NCBI GenBank assembly: GCA_012034615.1
Contig: JAAUPA010000011.1
Coordinates: 1-40,939, forward strand
DNA: 40,939 nucleotides
Direction of reading: 5' to 3'
DNA from: Leptolyngbyaceae cyanobacterium CSU_1_4
GTDB lineage: Bacteria; Cyanobacteriota; Cyanobacteriia; Elainellales; Elainellaceae
The notes below the pieces were generated by a model. That model was not told where the DNA came from and ran no database searches. It saw only the letters and a program-made list of their open reading frames with translations. Below, one piece after another: positions 1 through 8,645 of the stretch (positions are counted from its first letter, which is position 1; every line of letters begins with the position of its first letter). Made by a program: the position numbers and the translations under genes.

Positions 1-270
1 GCCCGCATCATCGCCTTGACCGACAGGCACCAGCCCGCCGCCATCGCGCCGCTGTTCGGGCGACGCCATCGGCCGCTGGGATGGCGAGACGCTCGTCGTC
101 GAGACCACCAACTTCAACGACTATCATCGCTGGCAGGATCATCCGGCGTTTCTGTCGGCCAACGCCAGGGTCACCGAACGCTTCACGCGCACGGGCGCAG
201 ACGAGCTGACCTATGCGTTCGAGGTGAACGATCCGGGCTTCTACACGCAGACCTGGAAGGGCGAGATGGG
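1..270 (+). pseudogene. Foreign (proteobacterial-like) gene fragment, frameshifted, at chimeric contig end
   Basis: The first ~270 bases are markedly GC-rich, have no HIP1 octamer and encode a fragment unlike anything cyanobacterial. Frame 1 reads ARIIALTDRHQPAAIAPLFG. From about base 59 the sense continues in frame 2 as GDAIGRWDGETLVVETTNF, then ERFTRTGADELTYAFEV and DPGFYTQTWKGEM, ending at the TGA at 272-274. From memory, the GRWDG-TLVV-TTNF and ERFTR patterns are typical of uncharacterised proteins abundant in Sphingomonas-like and other soil bacteria. One extra G in the GGG at 58-60 explains the frame change. The other end runs straight into mltA codons, with the join somewhere in ~255-275. 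I read this as a mis-joined contaminant rather than gene transfer, because both genes are cut mid-body. No function can be assigned. Confidence 0.7.
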
Positions 271-882
271 TTGAGCGGCAAAGGCTTGCTGCGGGGGCTG
301 GAGTTGGTGTGGTTGCGCGATCGCCTCCAAGCCTATCTGGTGCAAGTTCAAGGTTCGGCACAGCTCCAAATGACCGATGGCTCTACCTTATCGGTGGGCT
401 ATGCCGGACATACGAACTATGCCTATGTCAGTTTGGGGCGCGAGTTGGTCAATGCGGGGAAGTTTCGCTTAGAAGAGCTGAGCTTGCCTGTTTTGATTCA
501 ATATTTTCAGCAAAATCCGGCAGATATGGATGTTTATATTCCTCGGAACAACCGTTTCGTCTTTTTTGAGGAAACTACAGGCACTCCGGCAACCGGTAGT
601 TTGGGCGTTCCGGTGACCGCAGAGCGATCGATCGCCACTGATAAATCCTTAATGCCGCCCGGTGCCTTGGCATTCATTCAAACCCTGATTCCTGAAAGCG
701 ATGCAAGAGGCACTTTGGTGCCGCAGCCTGCCAGTCGATATGTGTTGGATCAAGACACGGGTGGGGCGATTCGGGGGGCAGGACGAGTTGATTTGTTCAT
801 GGGAACGGGAACGCTGGCGGGCGATCGGGCAGGGTTAATTAATGCAACGGGGCAACTTTATTATCTGTTGCTGAAGGAATAG
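271..882 (+). CDS. mltA: MltA-family lytic murein transglycosylase, C-terminal part (5' end missing)
   Basis: This is the C-terminal ~200 residues of a membrane-bound lytic transglycosylase A, an enzyme that cleaves the MurNAc-GlcNAc bond of peptidoglycan with 1,6-anhydro product formation. Visible family signatures are ELVWLRDRLQAYLVQVQGSA, VGYAGHTNYAYVSLGRELV, MDVYIPRNNRFVFF and the C-terminal 3D domain with DQDTGGAIRGAGRVDLFMG, whose RVD aspartate is in the position of the catalytic acid of E. coli MltA. The stop is at 880-882. The N-terminal half, with signal peptide or lipobox, is absent because foreign DNA replaces it upstream of about codon LSGKG. The preserved part looks intact and undegraded, consistent with an assembly break rather than a dying gene. 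The first native residue cannot be fixed to better than about 15 bases. Confidence 0.88.
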   Translation: MSGKGLLRGLELVWLRDRLQAYLVQVQGSAQLQMTDGSTLSVGYAGHTNYAYVSLGRELVNAGKFRLEELSLPVLIQYFQQNPADMDVYIPRNNRFVFFEETTGTPATGSLGVPVTAERSIATDKSLMPPGALAFIQTLIPESDARGTLVPQPASRYVLDQDTGGAIRGAGRVDLFMGTGTLAGDRAGLINATGQLYYLLLKE

Positions 883-930
883 GCTGCTTGAAGAAATAGG
901 CTGCTTGAAGAAACAGGCTGTCCGAAGAAA
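872..930 (+). repeat. Short imperfect tandem repeats after mltA
   Basis: Three imperfect copies of a ~17-base unit (AATAGGCTGCTTGAAGA) begin in the last codons of mltA and continue past its stop. Looser variants (GCTGAAGGAA, GCCGCTGAAGGAATAA) extend to about 998. The first copy includes the mltA stop codon, so slippage here could change the protein's C terminus. No function is apparent. Confidence 0.75.
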
Positions 931-1054
931 AGAATGGGGAAGAGATCAGCGGCTGAAGGAAAAAGAAACTGCGGAAGGAATAAGCCGCTGAAGGAATAAA
1001 GGTTGCTCGATCGCCATTGCTCGATACAATCGATCTGCCCCCTGAAAGGTTTTT

Positions 1055-2257
1055 ATGCACACCAATATGCACACCAAAAAGAATGTGGCGCTCCTCGCAA
1101 TTTGCCAAGCGCTGTCCATGACTAGCATCACCGTGCTATTTACCGTTGCGGCTTTGATTGGTAGCCAATTGGCAAGCGATCGCGCCTTGGCAACCTTGCC
1201 GATCGCCTTACTCCAAGTTGCCGTCATGCTAACCACCATTCCGGCTTCGCTGTTAATGCAACGCCAAGGTCGCCGTTTTGGGTTTGTGATCGGAACGCTG
1301 GTGGGCATTGGTGGCGCAGGTTTAAGCATTTGGGCAGTGCTGGAAGGAAATTTTCTAGTATTTTGTGTGGCAATGATTTTGCTGGGTATTTTTAACGGGT
1401 TTACCGGATTTTATCGATTTGCAGCGGCTGAGGTGGCAGAGGAAGCGTTTCGGGCTCAGGCGATTTCGTTAGTGGTAGCGGGGGGCGTGGTGGCTGCCTT
1501 GGTGGGTCCAGGGCTGGCAAATTGGGCGAAAGATTGGTTTCCGGCGGTGTTTGCTGGCTCTTTGCTGCCCATTATTGCCTTGCAATGTCTGACGCTGGGC
1601 GTGTTGGCGGGAATTGAGATGCCGCCCTTGGAAAAGGTAGATTTAAAGGGAGGGCGATCGCTCGTTCTCATCATGCGTCAACCTGTGTTCTTAGTTGCTT
1701 TGCTAGGCAGCGTCATGGGCTATAGCGTTATGGTTCTGATTATGACGGCAACACCGTTAGCGATCGTGGGTTTTCAGCATCCTTTTCATGAGGCGGCGAC
1801 CGTTCTTCAGTGGCATGTGTTGGGCATGTTTGCCCCGTCATTTTTTACAGGTTTTTTGATTGCTCGGTTGGGTGTGCTGAAGATTATTTTATGCGGTATT
1901 GCTTTAAATCTAATTTGTGTGGCAATTAATGCATCAGGCATCGATATTTTTCACTTCCGATCGGCATTGCTGTTGTTGGGTGTGGGCTGGAACTTTTTGT
2001 TTATTGGGTCTACCACACTTTTAACTCAAGCTTATACGCCTGCCGAAAAAGCGAAGACCCAAGCAGCCCACGACTTTTTAATGTTTAGCTTTGTGGCGAT
2101 CGCGGCATACGGTTCTGGGCGAATTCTCACCCATGGCGGCTGGGCGGTTGTGAATTATGCCGCATTGCCGGGGCTGGCGATCGCGCTGGTAGCCGTGCTG
2201 TGGTTTCAACAACAGAGCATTCGACCCGTCAATAACACCAACACCAATAAAGAGTAA
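1055..2257 (+). CDS. MFS transporter, 12-TM type
   Basis: A 400-residue integral membrane protein with about twelve hydrophobic segments. The loop between helices 2 and 3 carries RQGRRFGFVIG, the degenerate G-x-x-x-D/G-R-R-G-R/K motif typical of the major facilitator superfamily. It most resembles bacterial exporter-type MFS proteins of unknown substrate, so a substrate should not be assigned. There are two in-frame ATGs (1055 and 1067) inside a direct repeat ATGCACACCAA. The Shine-Dalgarno-like GAAAGG at 1044-1049 lies 5 bases from the first and 17 from the second, which favours 1055. The gene stands alone: mltA ends 172 bases upstream and a probable terminator follows the stop. Confidence 0.88.
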   Translation: MHTNMHTKKNVALLAICQALSMTSITVLFTVAALIGSQLASDRALATLPIALLQVAVMLTTIPASLLMQRQGRRFGFVIGTLVGIGGAGLSIWAVLEGNFLVFCVAMILLGIFNGFTGFYRFAAAEVAEEAFRAQAISLVVAGGVVAALVGPGLANWAKDWFPAVFAGSLLPIIALQCLTLGVLAGIEMPPLEKVDLKGGRSLVLIMRQPVFLVALLGSVMGYSVMVLIMTATPLAIVGFQHPFHEAATVLQWHVLGMFAPSFFTGFLIARLGVLKIILCGIALNLICVAINASGIDIFHFRSALLLLGVGWNFLFIGSTTLLTQAYTPAEKAKTQAAHDFLMFSFVAIAAYGSGRILTHGGWAVVNYAALPGLAIALVAVLWFQQQSIRPVNNTNTNKE

Positions 2258-2279
2258 GCAGGAAATCAATAAAATCCAG

Positions 2280-2308
2280 AACGGGTGAACAAACTGCCCA
2301 CCCGTTTT
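2280..2308 (+). terminator. Probable rho-independent terminator of the MFS gene
   Basis: An 8-bp stem, AACGGGTG (2280-2287) with CACCCGTT (2299-2306), encloses an 11-base loop and ends in TTTT, starting 23 bases after the MFS stop. The U-tract is short, so efficiency is uncertain. Confidence 0.6.
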
Positions 2309-2418
2309 GGAAATATTCAGAATGGAAACATTCACGCGATGTGCAACTAACCTCAACCTTCAACCCCGAGCCCTTCTTCCAAGCTAGGCTACTCTAGCTA
2401 CGCTTCAGTCTTTTCAGC

Positions 2419-2450
2419 CCCCTAAATCCCCAGATTGGGGGATTTAGGGG
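2419..2450. repeat. Perfect 13-bp inverted repeat (C-rich cyanobacterial dispersed repeat)
   Basis: CCCCTAAATCCCC (2419-2431) pairs perfectly with GGGGATTTAGGGG (2438-2450) over a 6-base loop. The same CCCCTAAATCCCC core recurs at 18254-18340 in this window. The motif resembles short non-coding repeats spread through many cyanobacterial genomes. It lacks a U-tract, so it is not a standard terminator. Confidence 0.8.
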
Positions 2451-2492
2451 CAAAAAGCTAGAGCATCCCACCGGGAATTCATTATCAACGCA

Positions 2493-2528
2493 GCCCCCTT
2501 ACTCTAAAGACTACTAGAGTAAGGGGGC
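2493..2528. repeat. Perfect 14-bp hairpin
   Basis: GCCCCCTTACTCTA (2493-2506) and TAGAGTAAGGGGGC (2515-2528) form a perfect 14-bp stem with an 8-base loop. It lies 42 bases after the preceding inverted repeat. It could block transcription from either side, but no T-run follows. A mobile or REP-like repeat is as likely as a terminator. Confidence 0.8.
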
Positions 2529-2895
2529 GTAATTAATCTATAGATAGCCGTGGGGCAAGCGTCTCGCTTGCGGGCAAGATGAGCTCAATCTTTAGAAAAA
2601 ATCTCGATGGAAATGGTGTTTCGCTCCCTTTATCATTTTGCTCAAGCCAAACAAAGAGCTGCCTCGACGCAGTTGACTCCTTTTTGAGTCCGTTTTCAAA
2701 ACTCTTTTGGCTTAGTCAAAGCCCAGTGCAAGCGAAAACGCAAAAATGAGGCGTTTGTTGACATCTGGGCTACTTCCTTAAGTTGACATCTATGGCAAGA
2801 TGCCCGCACTACGTCTGATATTTCCCCACGTCTGACATTTAATTAGACCGGTTAGATGTCTCGGTGCCATATTTCTTCGGCGCAACCTTTCTGTT

Positions 2896-3898
2896 CTACA
2901 GTTTCACCGATTTCAACTGACTGCGCGGATCAAACGTACGATTCGCGCGTACCTTCTCATATAGCTCTCGCTCCACCTCCGTCAAGTCGGTCGGTGGCAC
3001 AATTAATATTTTCACGAACTGATCGCCCCGTCCATCTTTCACCTTCCGCCAGCCCTTGCCCCGCAAGCGCAACGTTTGCCCCGATCGAATGCCTGCTGGA
3101 ATATTCATCGTGACAGAACCCTCAGGGGTGGGCACTTCAATGGAGGCACCTAAGACGGCTTCATCCGGAGCGATCGCCACCTCACACAACAAATTATCCC
3201 CATCAAACTGGAAGAACGGATGGGGCTGGGTCTCCACCACCAAATACAAATCGCCCCGCTGCTGATTGTAAGGATTGATTTGCCCTTTCCCCTTCACCCG
3301 AATTCGGCTTCCTGGCTTTGCCCCCGGCGGAATTCGGACTGTGATCATTTCGCCACTCAAATTCAGGCGTTTTTGCACACCCTCAAACGCTTCCGCCAGC
3401 GTCAGGGCGATCGGCGACTCAATATCTTGCCCTGCCCCCGCCGGATCGCCACCATACCCAGAAAAATCTCCATACCCTGCCCCCGGTGCGCCCGGACGAT
3501 AGGTATAGCTGCTGCTACTGCTGCTTCTGCGCTGCGCTCCTGGAGGAGTGTTGCCAAACCGCCCCAACAGCTCATCAATAAACTCATCAAAATTGTTGTA
3601 CTTACCAAAGTCAACGCTATTTGCGCCCACTCCCCCCCCATCAGGGCGAGCCAGAGGCACCTGCCTGCTTCCAATACTGACCAAACTGGTCATACTTTCG
3701 CCGCTTATCTGGATCGGACAGCACCTCGTAAGCTTCACCCACCTCTTTAAATTTCGCTTCTGCCGATTTGTCTCCAGGATTTACGTCCGGATGGTATTTC
3801 CGCGCCTGTTTGCGATAGCTCTGCTTAATTTCATCAGCAGTGGCGCTTTTTCCTACACCCAGCGTCGCATAATAATCTTTGAAATCAGTCGCAGCCAT
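2896..3898 (-). CDS. dnaJ: DnaJ/CbpA-type co-chaperone (class II), with a +1 frameshift
   Basis: J-domain co-chaperone that delivers clients to DnaK and stimulates its ATPase in the cytoplasm. The 5' part (3898 down to ~3641) gives the J domain, residues ~1-72, with the essential HPD in [19 protein letters not shown]. The rest, in another frame, has a Gly/Ser-rich linker with the [13 protein letters not shown] helix, then two DnaJ C-terminal beta domains ([40 protein letters not shown]). No CxxCxGxG zinc repeats are present, so it is CbpA-like. Reading fails at a TGA (3641-3643) after QAGASGSP; deleting one base, for example in the CCC just before it, joins the frames and gives 333 residues, the normal family length. 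Start ATG at 3898. The single indel in a conserved gene suggests a sequence error rather than a pseudogene. Confidence 0.9.
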
Positions 3899-4028
3899 TC
3901 CGGTTTCCCTATGGATTTTACATAAAACACCTACCCCTAACCTATCAGGACTTTAAGTGATTTAGGTTCGGTTCGAGAGTAAGAAATAGAGCAATTTCCG
4001 TACCTGGCTCCAAATCTTCCACCTGCCC

Positions 4029-5504
4029 TTAATCCTCAGGCAAATCGCAATCATAACCTTCACTATCAATCCAGTCTAAAAGGCTAGTCCAAAGCTCATG
4101 GAAAACATAAGTTAGCCAACTGAGCTGCTGAATATTGTCATGAACTGCGTCTAATTCTTGAGGATATTGCTCAATTAGCCACTGTTGCAGCTCGCCATTA
4201 TAAACAGTTTCTAGATGGGCAAAAATATTTTCTTGCTCAACCCTAATCAATGTTCTAAAGCATTCATGTTCCTGATCGAACTGACACGGCTCAGGCAGAG
4301 CCAACCGGGGATGATCTTGAACAGCCCCTTTAACAAACTCAATGATTCTTCGGAAGGCTTGCAAGGCTTCGTTCAAGTCATCATAACGCCGCACAATATT
4401 ATCTTTGGCTTCGTTGATTTGACACAAAGTTTCTAACCCCGTTTGACCCAGCATCGGGAGGTCAGGATAGCGAGGAAGCAGCATGACGAGTGCCCCTCTT
4501 TGGCTCAAGTCATCTCTCAATGTTTCGTCAATGCCTAAACTACCCTCAAACCGAGTGGCAATAACCTGGGCACCCTGTAAATTGACTCGGGTCAAGTTGG
4601 CGCTGCTCAGGTTTGCATCATTCAAGATTGCCCCACTCAAATCAGCTTCATTCAAATAGGCACGATTGAGCAAAGCATGACAGAGTTCTGCCTCCTGCAC
4701 GCACGCACGCAGCAAAATCACCTCAGTCATTTCAGCCCGATTCAAGGTCGTATTTTTAAGATTGGCACCGCTCAGGTAAGCACGGCTCAATTTTGCGTCA
4801 TCAAGATTGCAGCCTTCCAAAATCGCATCGCTTAAATTTGCCCGAAACAATTTGGCATTTTGGAGGTTAGCACCTTGCAAATTTGCCGCCACTAAAAGAG
4901 CGCCGCTTAAGTCTGCGTCGATTAACTGAGCAAGGCTTAAGTTGATCCCTCGCATGTCAGCCCCAATCAACCTTGCGCCCTGAAGATTGGCTTTGTGAAG
5001 CTTGGCAAAGGTCAAATTAGCTCGATTCAGAGACACCTCCTGAAGATCGGCATGGCTTAAATCTGTTCCCCTGAGCCTAGCTCCATCTAGTCTGGCGCGG
5101 CTGAGTTGAGCATTATTGAGATTGGCGCGCCGCAAGCGCGTTCCTAGGAGTTGGGCTTCGATTAGAAAAGCATGATTTAAATCGGCTCGTTCGAGGTTGG
5201 CGCGCTGTAAGTCACTACGGTACAGGTTAGCCTTGCTCAAATTTGCATTGATTAAATCGGCACCTGTGAGGTCTGTGTTGCTGAGATTGGCATGAGATAG
5301 ATTGGCATGATTAAGGTTAATGCGCCGGAGGTCTGCACCTGAGAGATCTGCTCCTGAAAGATTGGCACCTGAGAGATTAGCGCCGCTTAAGTTGGCTCCT
5401 CTCAAGTTGCAGCCTTGGAGGTCAAGACCTTGTAGATTAGCCCCTTGTAAGTTGGTGGAAGGGCAATTTCCATAAGCCTGTAAGTTAGCAGGTAGATGGG
5501 TCAT
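4029..5504 (-). CDS. Pentapeptide-repeat protein with helical C-terminal domain
   Basis: A 491-residue protein. Residues ~17-320 are almost uninterrupted A(N/D)LxX pentapeptides (ANLSGANLSGADLSGADL and so on), about 60 units, which fold as a right-handed quadrilateral beta-helix. The last ~165 residues are not repeats; they are predicted helical and acidic (ending CDLPED), with Trp-rich patches (QQLSWLTYVFHELWTSLLDW). No signal peptide or membrane segment is visible, so it is probably cytoplasmic. Pentapeptide proteins are abundant in cyanobacteria and mostly lack known roles; DNA-gyrase mimicry applies to only a few and should not be assumed. There is no strong ribosome-binding site before the ATG. 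dnaJ lies 130 bases downstream on the same strand. Confidence 0.9.
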   Translation of the reverse strand: MTHLPANLQAYGNCPSTNLQGANLQGLDLQGCNLRGANLSGANLSGANLSGADLSGADLRRINLNHANLSHANLSNTDLTGADLINANLSKANLYRSDLQRANLERADLNHAFLIEAQLLGTRLRRANLNNAQLSRARLDGARLRGTDLSHADLQEVSLNRANLTFAKLHKANLQGARLIGADMRGINLSLAQLIDADLSGALLVAANLQGANLQNAKLFRANLSDAILEGCNLDDAKLSRAYLSGANLKNTTLNRAEMTEVILLRACVQEAELCHALLNRAYLNEADLSGAILNDANLSSANLTRVNLQGAQVIATRFEGSLGIDETLRDDLSQRGALVMLLPRYPDLPMLGQTGLETLCQINEAKDNIVRRYDDLNEALQAFRRIIEFVKGAVQDHPRLALPEPCQFDQEHECFRTLIRVEQENIFAHLETVYNGELQQWLIEQYPQELDAVHDNIQQLSWLTYVFHELWTSLLDWIDSEGYDCDLPED

Positions 5505-5817
5505 GGGCTTTTGTCCATCACGACTAATTTTGCATCATAGAAATATGTTGAATATGTTGAACGAAGACGATCGCCTAGGAGGGTATCCAAGCGATCGCCC
5601 CGTCCCAGCAGTTTAAGACAACTTCAGCATTAATTTTGTACAGAGGGGCACATATATACGCACTGTGCGCATGTTATTTCCAATAAACTTAAGCACTGAG
5701 TAGTTGCCATCCATTCGCACAATTAATCGGGTAATCGTATGATCCAAGACAAACTGAATAACAATGCGCATATAAAATATGTATCTGACTTTGAAACATT
5801 GAAATTGGATACCCCAA
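5505..5817. other. Divergent promoter region
   Basis: About 310 bases between two divergent genes. It contains two HIP1-type GCGATCGC-like sites near 5568 and 5591 and AT-rich stretches with small palindromes such as CATATAAAATATG (~5769-5781). These are plausible promoter DNA, but I cannot place -10/-35 boxes with confidence and see no RNA gene. Confidence 0.5.
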
Positions 5818-7056
5818 ATGACCAGCTTGGATCAAACGCGCAATAGTCAGAATCGGGGAAGACCGATGCTTTCCAACGTTGAACGAAAACGGGCAAGAAA
5901 TTTATCCGTATCGGATGAAGCTTGGAAAAAGCTAGAAGAACAAATTCAGAATTTACCGGTCAAAACTGCTTCTGAATTGGTTGAGAAAATTGGCTTAGGT
6001 CAGATCCAGCTCACGACCGCAGAATCTTCAACCTTGGGAGATATTCCTATTTGTCGTCGGCTGAAGGCGCTGATGGAAGAGCCCATTGCTGCCTTTGGAT
6101 CAATTTTGGCGTTTGTGCGGCGCACCTGCTGGCAATTTAATCTTGAACCGACCGATGCCCGGGTTTATGACATCACCCTGAAGGCAAGCACCATCGTTTT
6201 TTATACGGGTTATACCCATCCTGATGTGCTGATCAACAATCCTAGCGCATTAATCAAGTGGCTGTGCTACGAGATTTTGCAAGCTGAGGCCGATCGCCAA
6301 TCTCACTCAACTTCGTCTCCAGTTTGCCCAGCGATCGCTGATCCTACAGGCGAGCCCTCTAAAATCGAACCCTCTAAAATCGAACCTATGAAACCGTCTG
6401 AAGTAGAACGAATTTTTGGGCGAATTAACCATGCTTTCGTTCGCCTAGAAATGGCAGCGCGATCGCCTGAATACAAAGCCCTCAAAATGAAAACCATAGA
6501 CGGTTTAACCATTAAACAAATTAGCCGCATCTTCAAACTGCAAAAACACGAAGTGAGCAAAGTTGAAGTGAGCCGAATGATTAAGCAGGGCTTAGTTAAT
6601 TTTCGGGAGTTATTTTACGATGCCGAGGAAGACGGATCGCCGCCCATAGATGCAGCCCCCGCTGGGCATCGGCAATGGGTACAACAAGCCGCTCAAGATT
6701 ACTTGCACCTAGCATTGCAAGAGAGCCTCACAGGCGAAGCCTTGGGGAAGTTACAAGAAATTTTGCTGGCAACTAGCCAGGATCCTTATTTAGATTTTTG
6801 GTTAAACGAAATTGATTACTGCCTACGCGATCGCACCCCTTACGCAGGCAAGCGCAATGGCAAAACACCCGAACCCGATGCAGCCGTTAGAAACTGGATA
6901 GCCAAAGATCTTGAAGAGCACCTTCTTCAGAAAAAGAAAGAGATCGATCGAGAGCTGGCATTTTGTCAGACCGCTCAGCAAATCCAACAGATATTAGAAA
7001 CCTATGCAGAGAAAGAGGCGATCGCCAAGCTGTCTGTTAAACGTCTGATTGGGTAA
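5818..7056 (+). CDS. Putative DNA-binding protein with RHH-like N terminus and sigma-70 region-4-like segment
   Basis: A 412-residue protein of unrecognised family. Residues ~13-55 (RGRPMLSNVERKRARNLSVS, then DEAWKKLEEQIQNLP) are basic, start with an AT-hook-like RGRP and resemble a ribbon-helix-helix arm. Residues ~185-270 contain ALKMKTIDGLTIKQISRIF and HEVSKVEVSRMIKQGLVNF, the layout of a sigma-70 region-4 helix-turn-helix (conserved 'L-M...DGLT-KQI', then a recognition helix). A short SKIEP-SKIEP repeat links the two halves. The C-terminal ~110 residues are charged and helical (LLQKKKEIDRELAFC). I infer a transcription regulator or divergent sigma-like factor. The homology is judged by eye and sigma activity is unproven. 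It is a single gene, convergent with glgC (27 bases between stops). Confidence 0.75.
   Translation: MTSLDQTRNSQNRGRPMLSNVERKRARNLSVSDEAWKKLEEQIQNLPVKTASELVEKIGLGQIQLTTAESSTLGDIPICRRLKALMEEPIAAFGSILAFVRRTCWQFNLEPTDARVYDITLKASTIVFYTGYTHPDVLINNPSALIKWLCYEILQAEADRQSHSTSSPVCPAIADPTGEPSKIEPSKIEPMKPSEVERIFGRINHAFVRLEMAARSPEYKALKMKTIDGLTIKQISRIFKLQKHEVSKVEVSRMIKQGLVNFRELFYDAEEDGSPPIDAAPAGHRQWVQQAAQDYLHLALQESLTGEALGKLQEILLATSQDPYLDFWLNEIDYCLRDRTPYAGKRNGKTPEPDAAVRNWIAKDLEEHLLQKKKEIDRELAFCQTAQQIQQILETYAEKEAIAKLSVKRLIG
6355..6384 (+). repeat. Perfect 2x15-bp tandem repeat inside the coding region
   Basis: CCCTCTAAAATCGAA occurs twice head to tail (6355-6369, 6370-6384), encoding a duplicated SKIEP pentapeptide in the linker between the two putative DNA-binding parts. 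It keeps frame and looks like recent slippage. Confidence 0.9.
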
Positions 7057-7083
7057 ACGTCTGGAGCGAGATTTATGAAGGAG

Positions 7084-8373
7084 CTAGATGATCGTGCTGT
7101 CGGCGATCGTGGCTCCCTTAATCGTGACAATAATGCCACTGCGAATATAAAAGCCTAAATCCTCGCGCTCCGCCTCTTGGACATTGTCCTTATTGATAAT
7201 TTGAACATTGCGACCAATCCGCCCGTTCTTATCAATAATGGCGCGCCGAATCGTCGTATTTGCGCCAATCCCAATCGGCACGCCACCCCGCGCCACATCA
7301 GCCTCCCGATCGGCAAGAGGCTGATAGAAATCTGCCCCCATCAACAAAGAATCTTGAATCGTGCAACCTGCCTCAATTCGAGTCCGAATGCCCAGAATGG
7401 AATGATGAATTTGGCAGTCTTTCATAATCGAGCCATCGCCAATCATCGAATCGGTCACTCGACAGTTTTGCATCTTGCTGGGCGGCAGGGCGCGACCTCT
7501 CGTATAAATAGGAGCCTTCTCATCGTAGAAGCTAAACGCAGGATGAGGATGCTGAGTAAGCGCCAAGTTAGCATCATAGAACGCTTCAATGGTTCCAATA
7601 TCTTCCCAATAGCCGTTAAATAAGTACGCCTGAATGTTGTGATCGGTCGAAGCCGCCGGGATAATTTCCTTCCCAAAATCTGTTTGGTCAGGATATTTCT
7701 TTAACAAATCCACCAAAGCTCGGGTATTGAAGACATAGATTCCCATCGAAGCAATGTAAGGACTTTGGAGCGCTTGTTCAGGAGTGAGCCCTAAGGTAGT
7801 AGTATCAACCCGCATTTCATGAAGGGCATCGCCTTTAGGCTTTTCACTAAAGTCAATAATCTTGCCCTGATCATCAATTTTTACTAGCCCAAAGTCAGAG
7901 GCGCGCTTTTCATCGACGGGCAACACCGAAATGGTAATGTCTGCTCCGGTGTCTCGATGGCGCTGCACAAATTTGGCATAATCCATGCGATAGAGATGAT
8001 CTCCCGAGAGGATCAAAAACTCGCTCACGTCCCATTCCTTAAATAATGGGAGATACTGACGCACCGCATCGGCTGTACCTTGGAACCAGTTTGGGTTTTC
8101 GGGAGTTCTTTGAGCTGCCAAAACTTCTACAAAGCCTTCATGGAACCCAGAAAAGCTGTAGGTGCGAGAAAGGTGTCGGTTTAAAGAGGCCGAGTTGAAC
8201 TGAGTTAAAACGTAAATCTTGTAAATGTCCGAGTTAATGCAATTACTAACTGGGATATCGATCAAGCGATACTTCCCAGCAAGAGGCACGGCAGGTTTTG
8301 CTCGCAGCTTTGTTAAAGGATATAAACGGGTGCCAGCACCGCCGCCCAAAATGATTGCTAATACTTTTTTCAC
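7084..8373 (-). CDS. glgC: Glucose-1-phosphate adenylyltransferase (ADP-glucose pyrophosphorylase)
   Basis: Makes ADP-glucose from ATP and glucose-1-phosphate, the committed, allosterically regulated step of glycogen synthesis. The full-length 429 residues show the nucleotidyl-transferase signature ([20 protein letters not shown], residues ~8-27), the conserved [14 protein letters not shown], the [14 protein letters not shown] catalytic loop and IASMGIYVF. The C-terminal left-handed beta-helix ends in the cyanobacterial [17 protein letters not shown], which carries the activator (3-phosphoglycerate) site lysine. Start is GTG at 8373, preceded by AAGAGG about 7 bases upstream, and the N terminus [10 protein letters not shown] matches the family. 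It is transcribed alone from the 8374-8645 spacer. Confidence 0.98.
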   Translation of the reverse strand: MKKVLAIILGGGAGTRLYPLTKLRAKPAVPLAGKYRLIDIPVSNCINSDIYKIYVLTQFNSASLNRHLSRTYSFSGFHEGFVEVLAAQRTPENPNWFQGTADAVRQYLPLFKEWDVSEFLILSGDHLYRMDYAKFVQRHRDTGADITISVLPVDEKRASDFGLVKIDDQGKIIDFSEKPKGDALHEMRVDTTTLGLTPEQALQSPYIASMGIYVFNTRALVDLLKKYPDQTDFGKEIIPAASTDHNIQAYLFNGYWEDIGTIEAFYDANLALTQHPHPAFSFYDEKAPIYTRGRALPPSKMQNCRVTDSMIGDGSIMKDCQIHHSILGIRTRIEAGCTIQDSLLMGADFYQPLADREADVARGGVPIGIGANTTIRRAIIDKNGRIGRNVQIINKDNVQEAEREDLGFYIRSGIIVTIKGATIADSTII

Positions 8374-8515
8374 AAAGACCTCTTAACCGTTTCTTTATAA
8401 TTCACGTACTCCCCAACCTTAGTGTCTGATGGTATGTGGAAGTTGGCAAGAGGTTAAAGATACAAGATCATCGGGTTCTCAAAAATTTGATCCCCACTGG
8501 GCATACCAGAGGATT

Positions 8516-8541
8516 GATCTCAATTGAGATCAATTGAGATC
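8516..8541. repeat. 16-bp perfect palindrome extended by a direct repeat, upstream of glgC
   Basis: GATCTCAATTGAGATC (8516-8531) is perfectly self-complementary, and AATTGAGATC is repeated at once (8532-8541). It sits ~143-168 bases upstream of the glgC start. It could be an operator, but there is no direct evidence. Confidence 0.7.
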
Positions 8542-8583
8542 AGCGAACAGGGCTCCTCATAATCATTCTTCTGAATCACAGCC

Positions 8584-8634
8584 ACCCCTCCACTCCTCCA
8601 CTCCTCCACTCCTCCACCCCTCCACTCCCCTCCA
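8584..8634. repeat. 8-bp polypyrimidine tandem repeat
   Basis: Three perfect ACTCCTCC units (8592-8615) are flanked by variant ACCCCTCC units, giving about six copies over 51 bases of pure C/T/A sequence. It ends just outside the stop of the hybrid kinase gene. This is a slippage-prone microsatellite, and the rest of the 8374-8645 spacer shows no gene. Confidence 0.9.
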
Positions 8635-8645
8635 CAAGAGAACTC

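Larger units (their letters stand above)
2258..2895. other. Gene-free, hairpin-rich intergenic region
   Basis: About 640 bases between two convergent genes with no credible reading frame. It holds the MFS terminator hairpin and two long near-perfect or perfect palindromes (listed separately). It also has a smaller one around 2553-2572 (GCAAGCGTCTCGCTTGC), GACTCCTTTTTGAGTC near 2685, and the phrase GGCAAGATGCCCGCACTACG near 2794. These C-rich and 'aagatgcccgc' phrases are typical of dispersed non-coding repeats in filamentous cyanobacteria, so this looks like a repeat-collecting spacer. I see no decayed gene. Confidence 0.7.

Noticed and set aside
8-361. Long minus-strand open frame at the window start
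   Set aside because: It crosses the foreign/mltA join and mirrors coding sequence. It matches no family and arises from high GC.
3630-3650. Programmed frameshifting in dnaJ at the G8 tract
   Set aside because: The stop codon in the first frame comes before the G8 run on the coding strand, so ribosomes would stop before reaching the slippery site. A single-base sequence error fits better.
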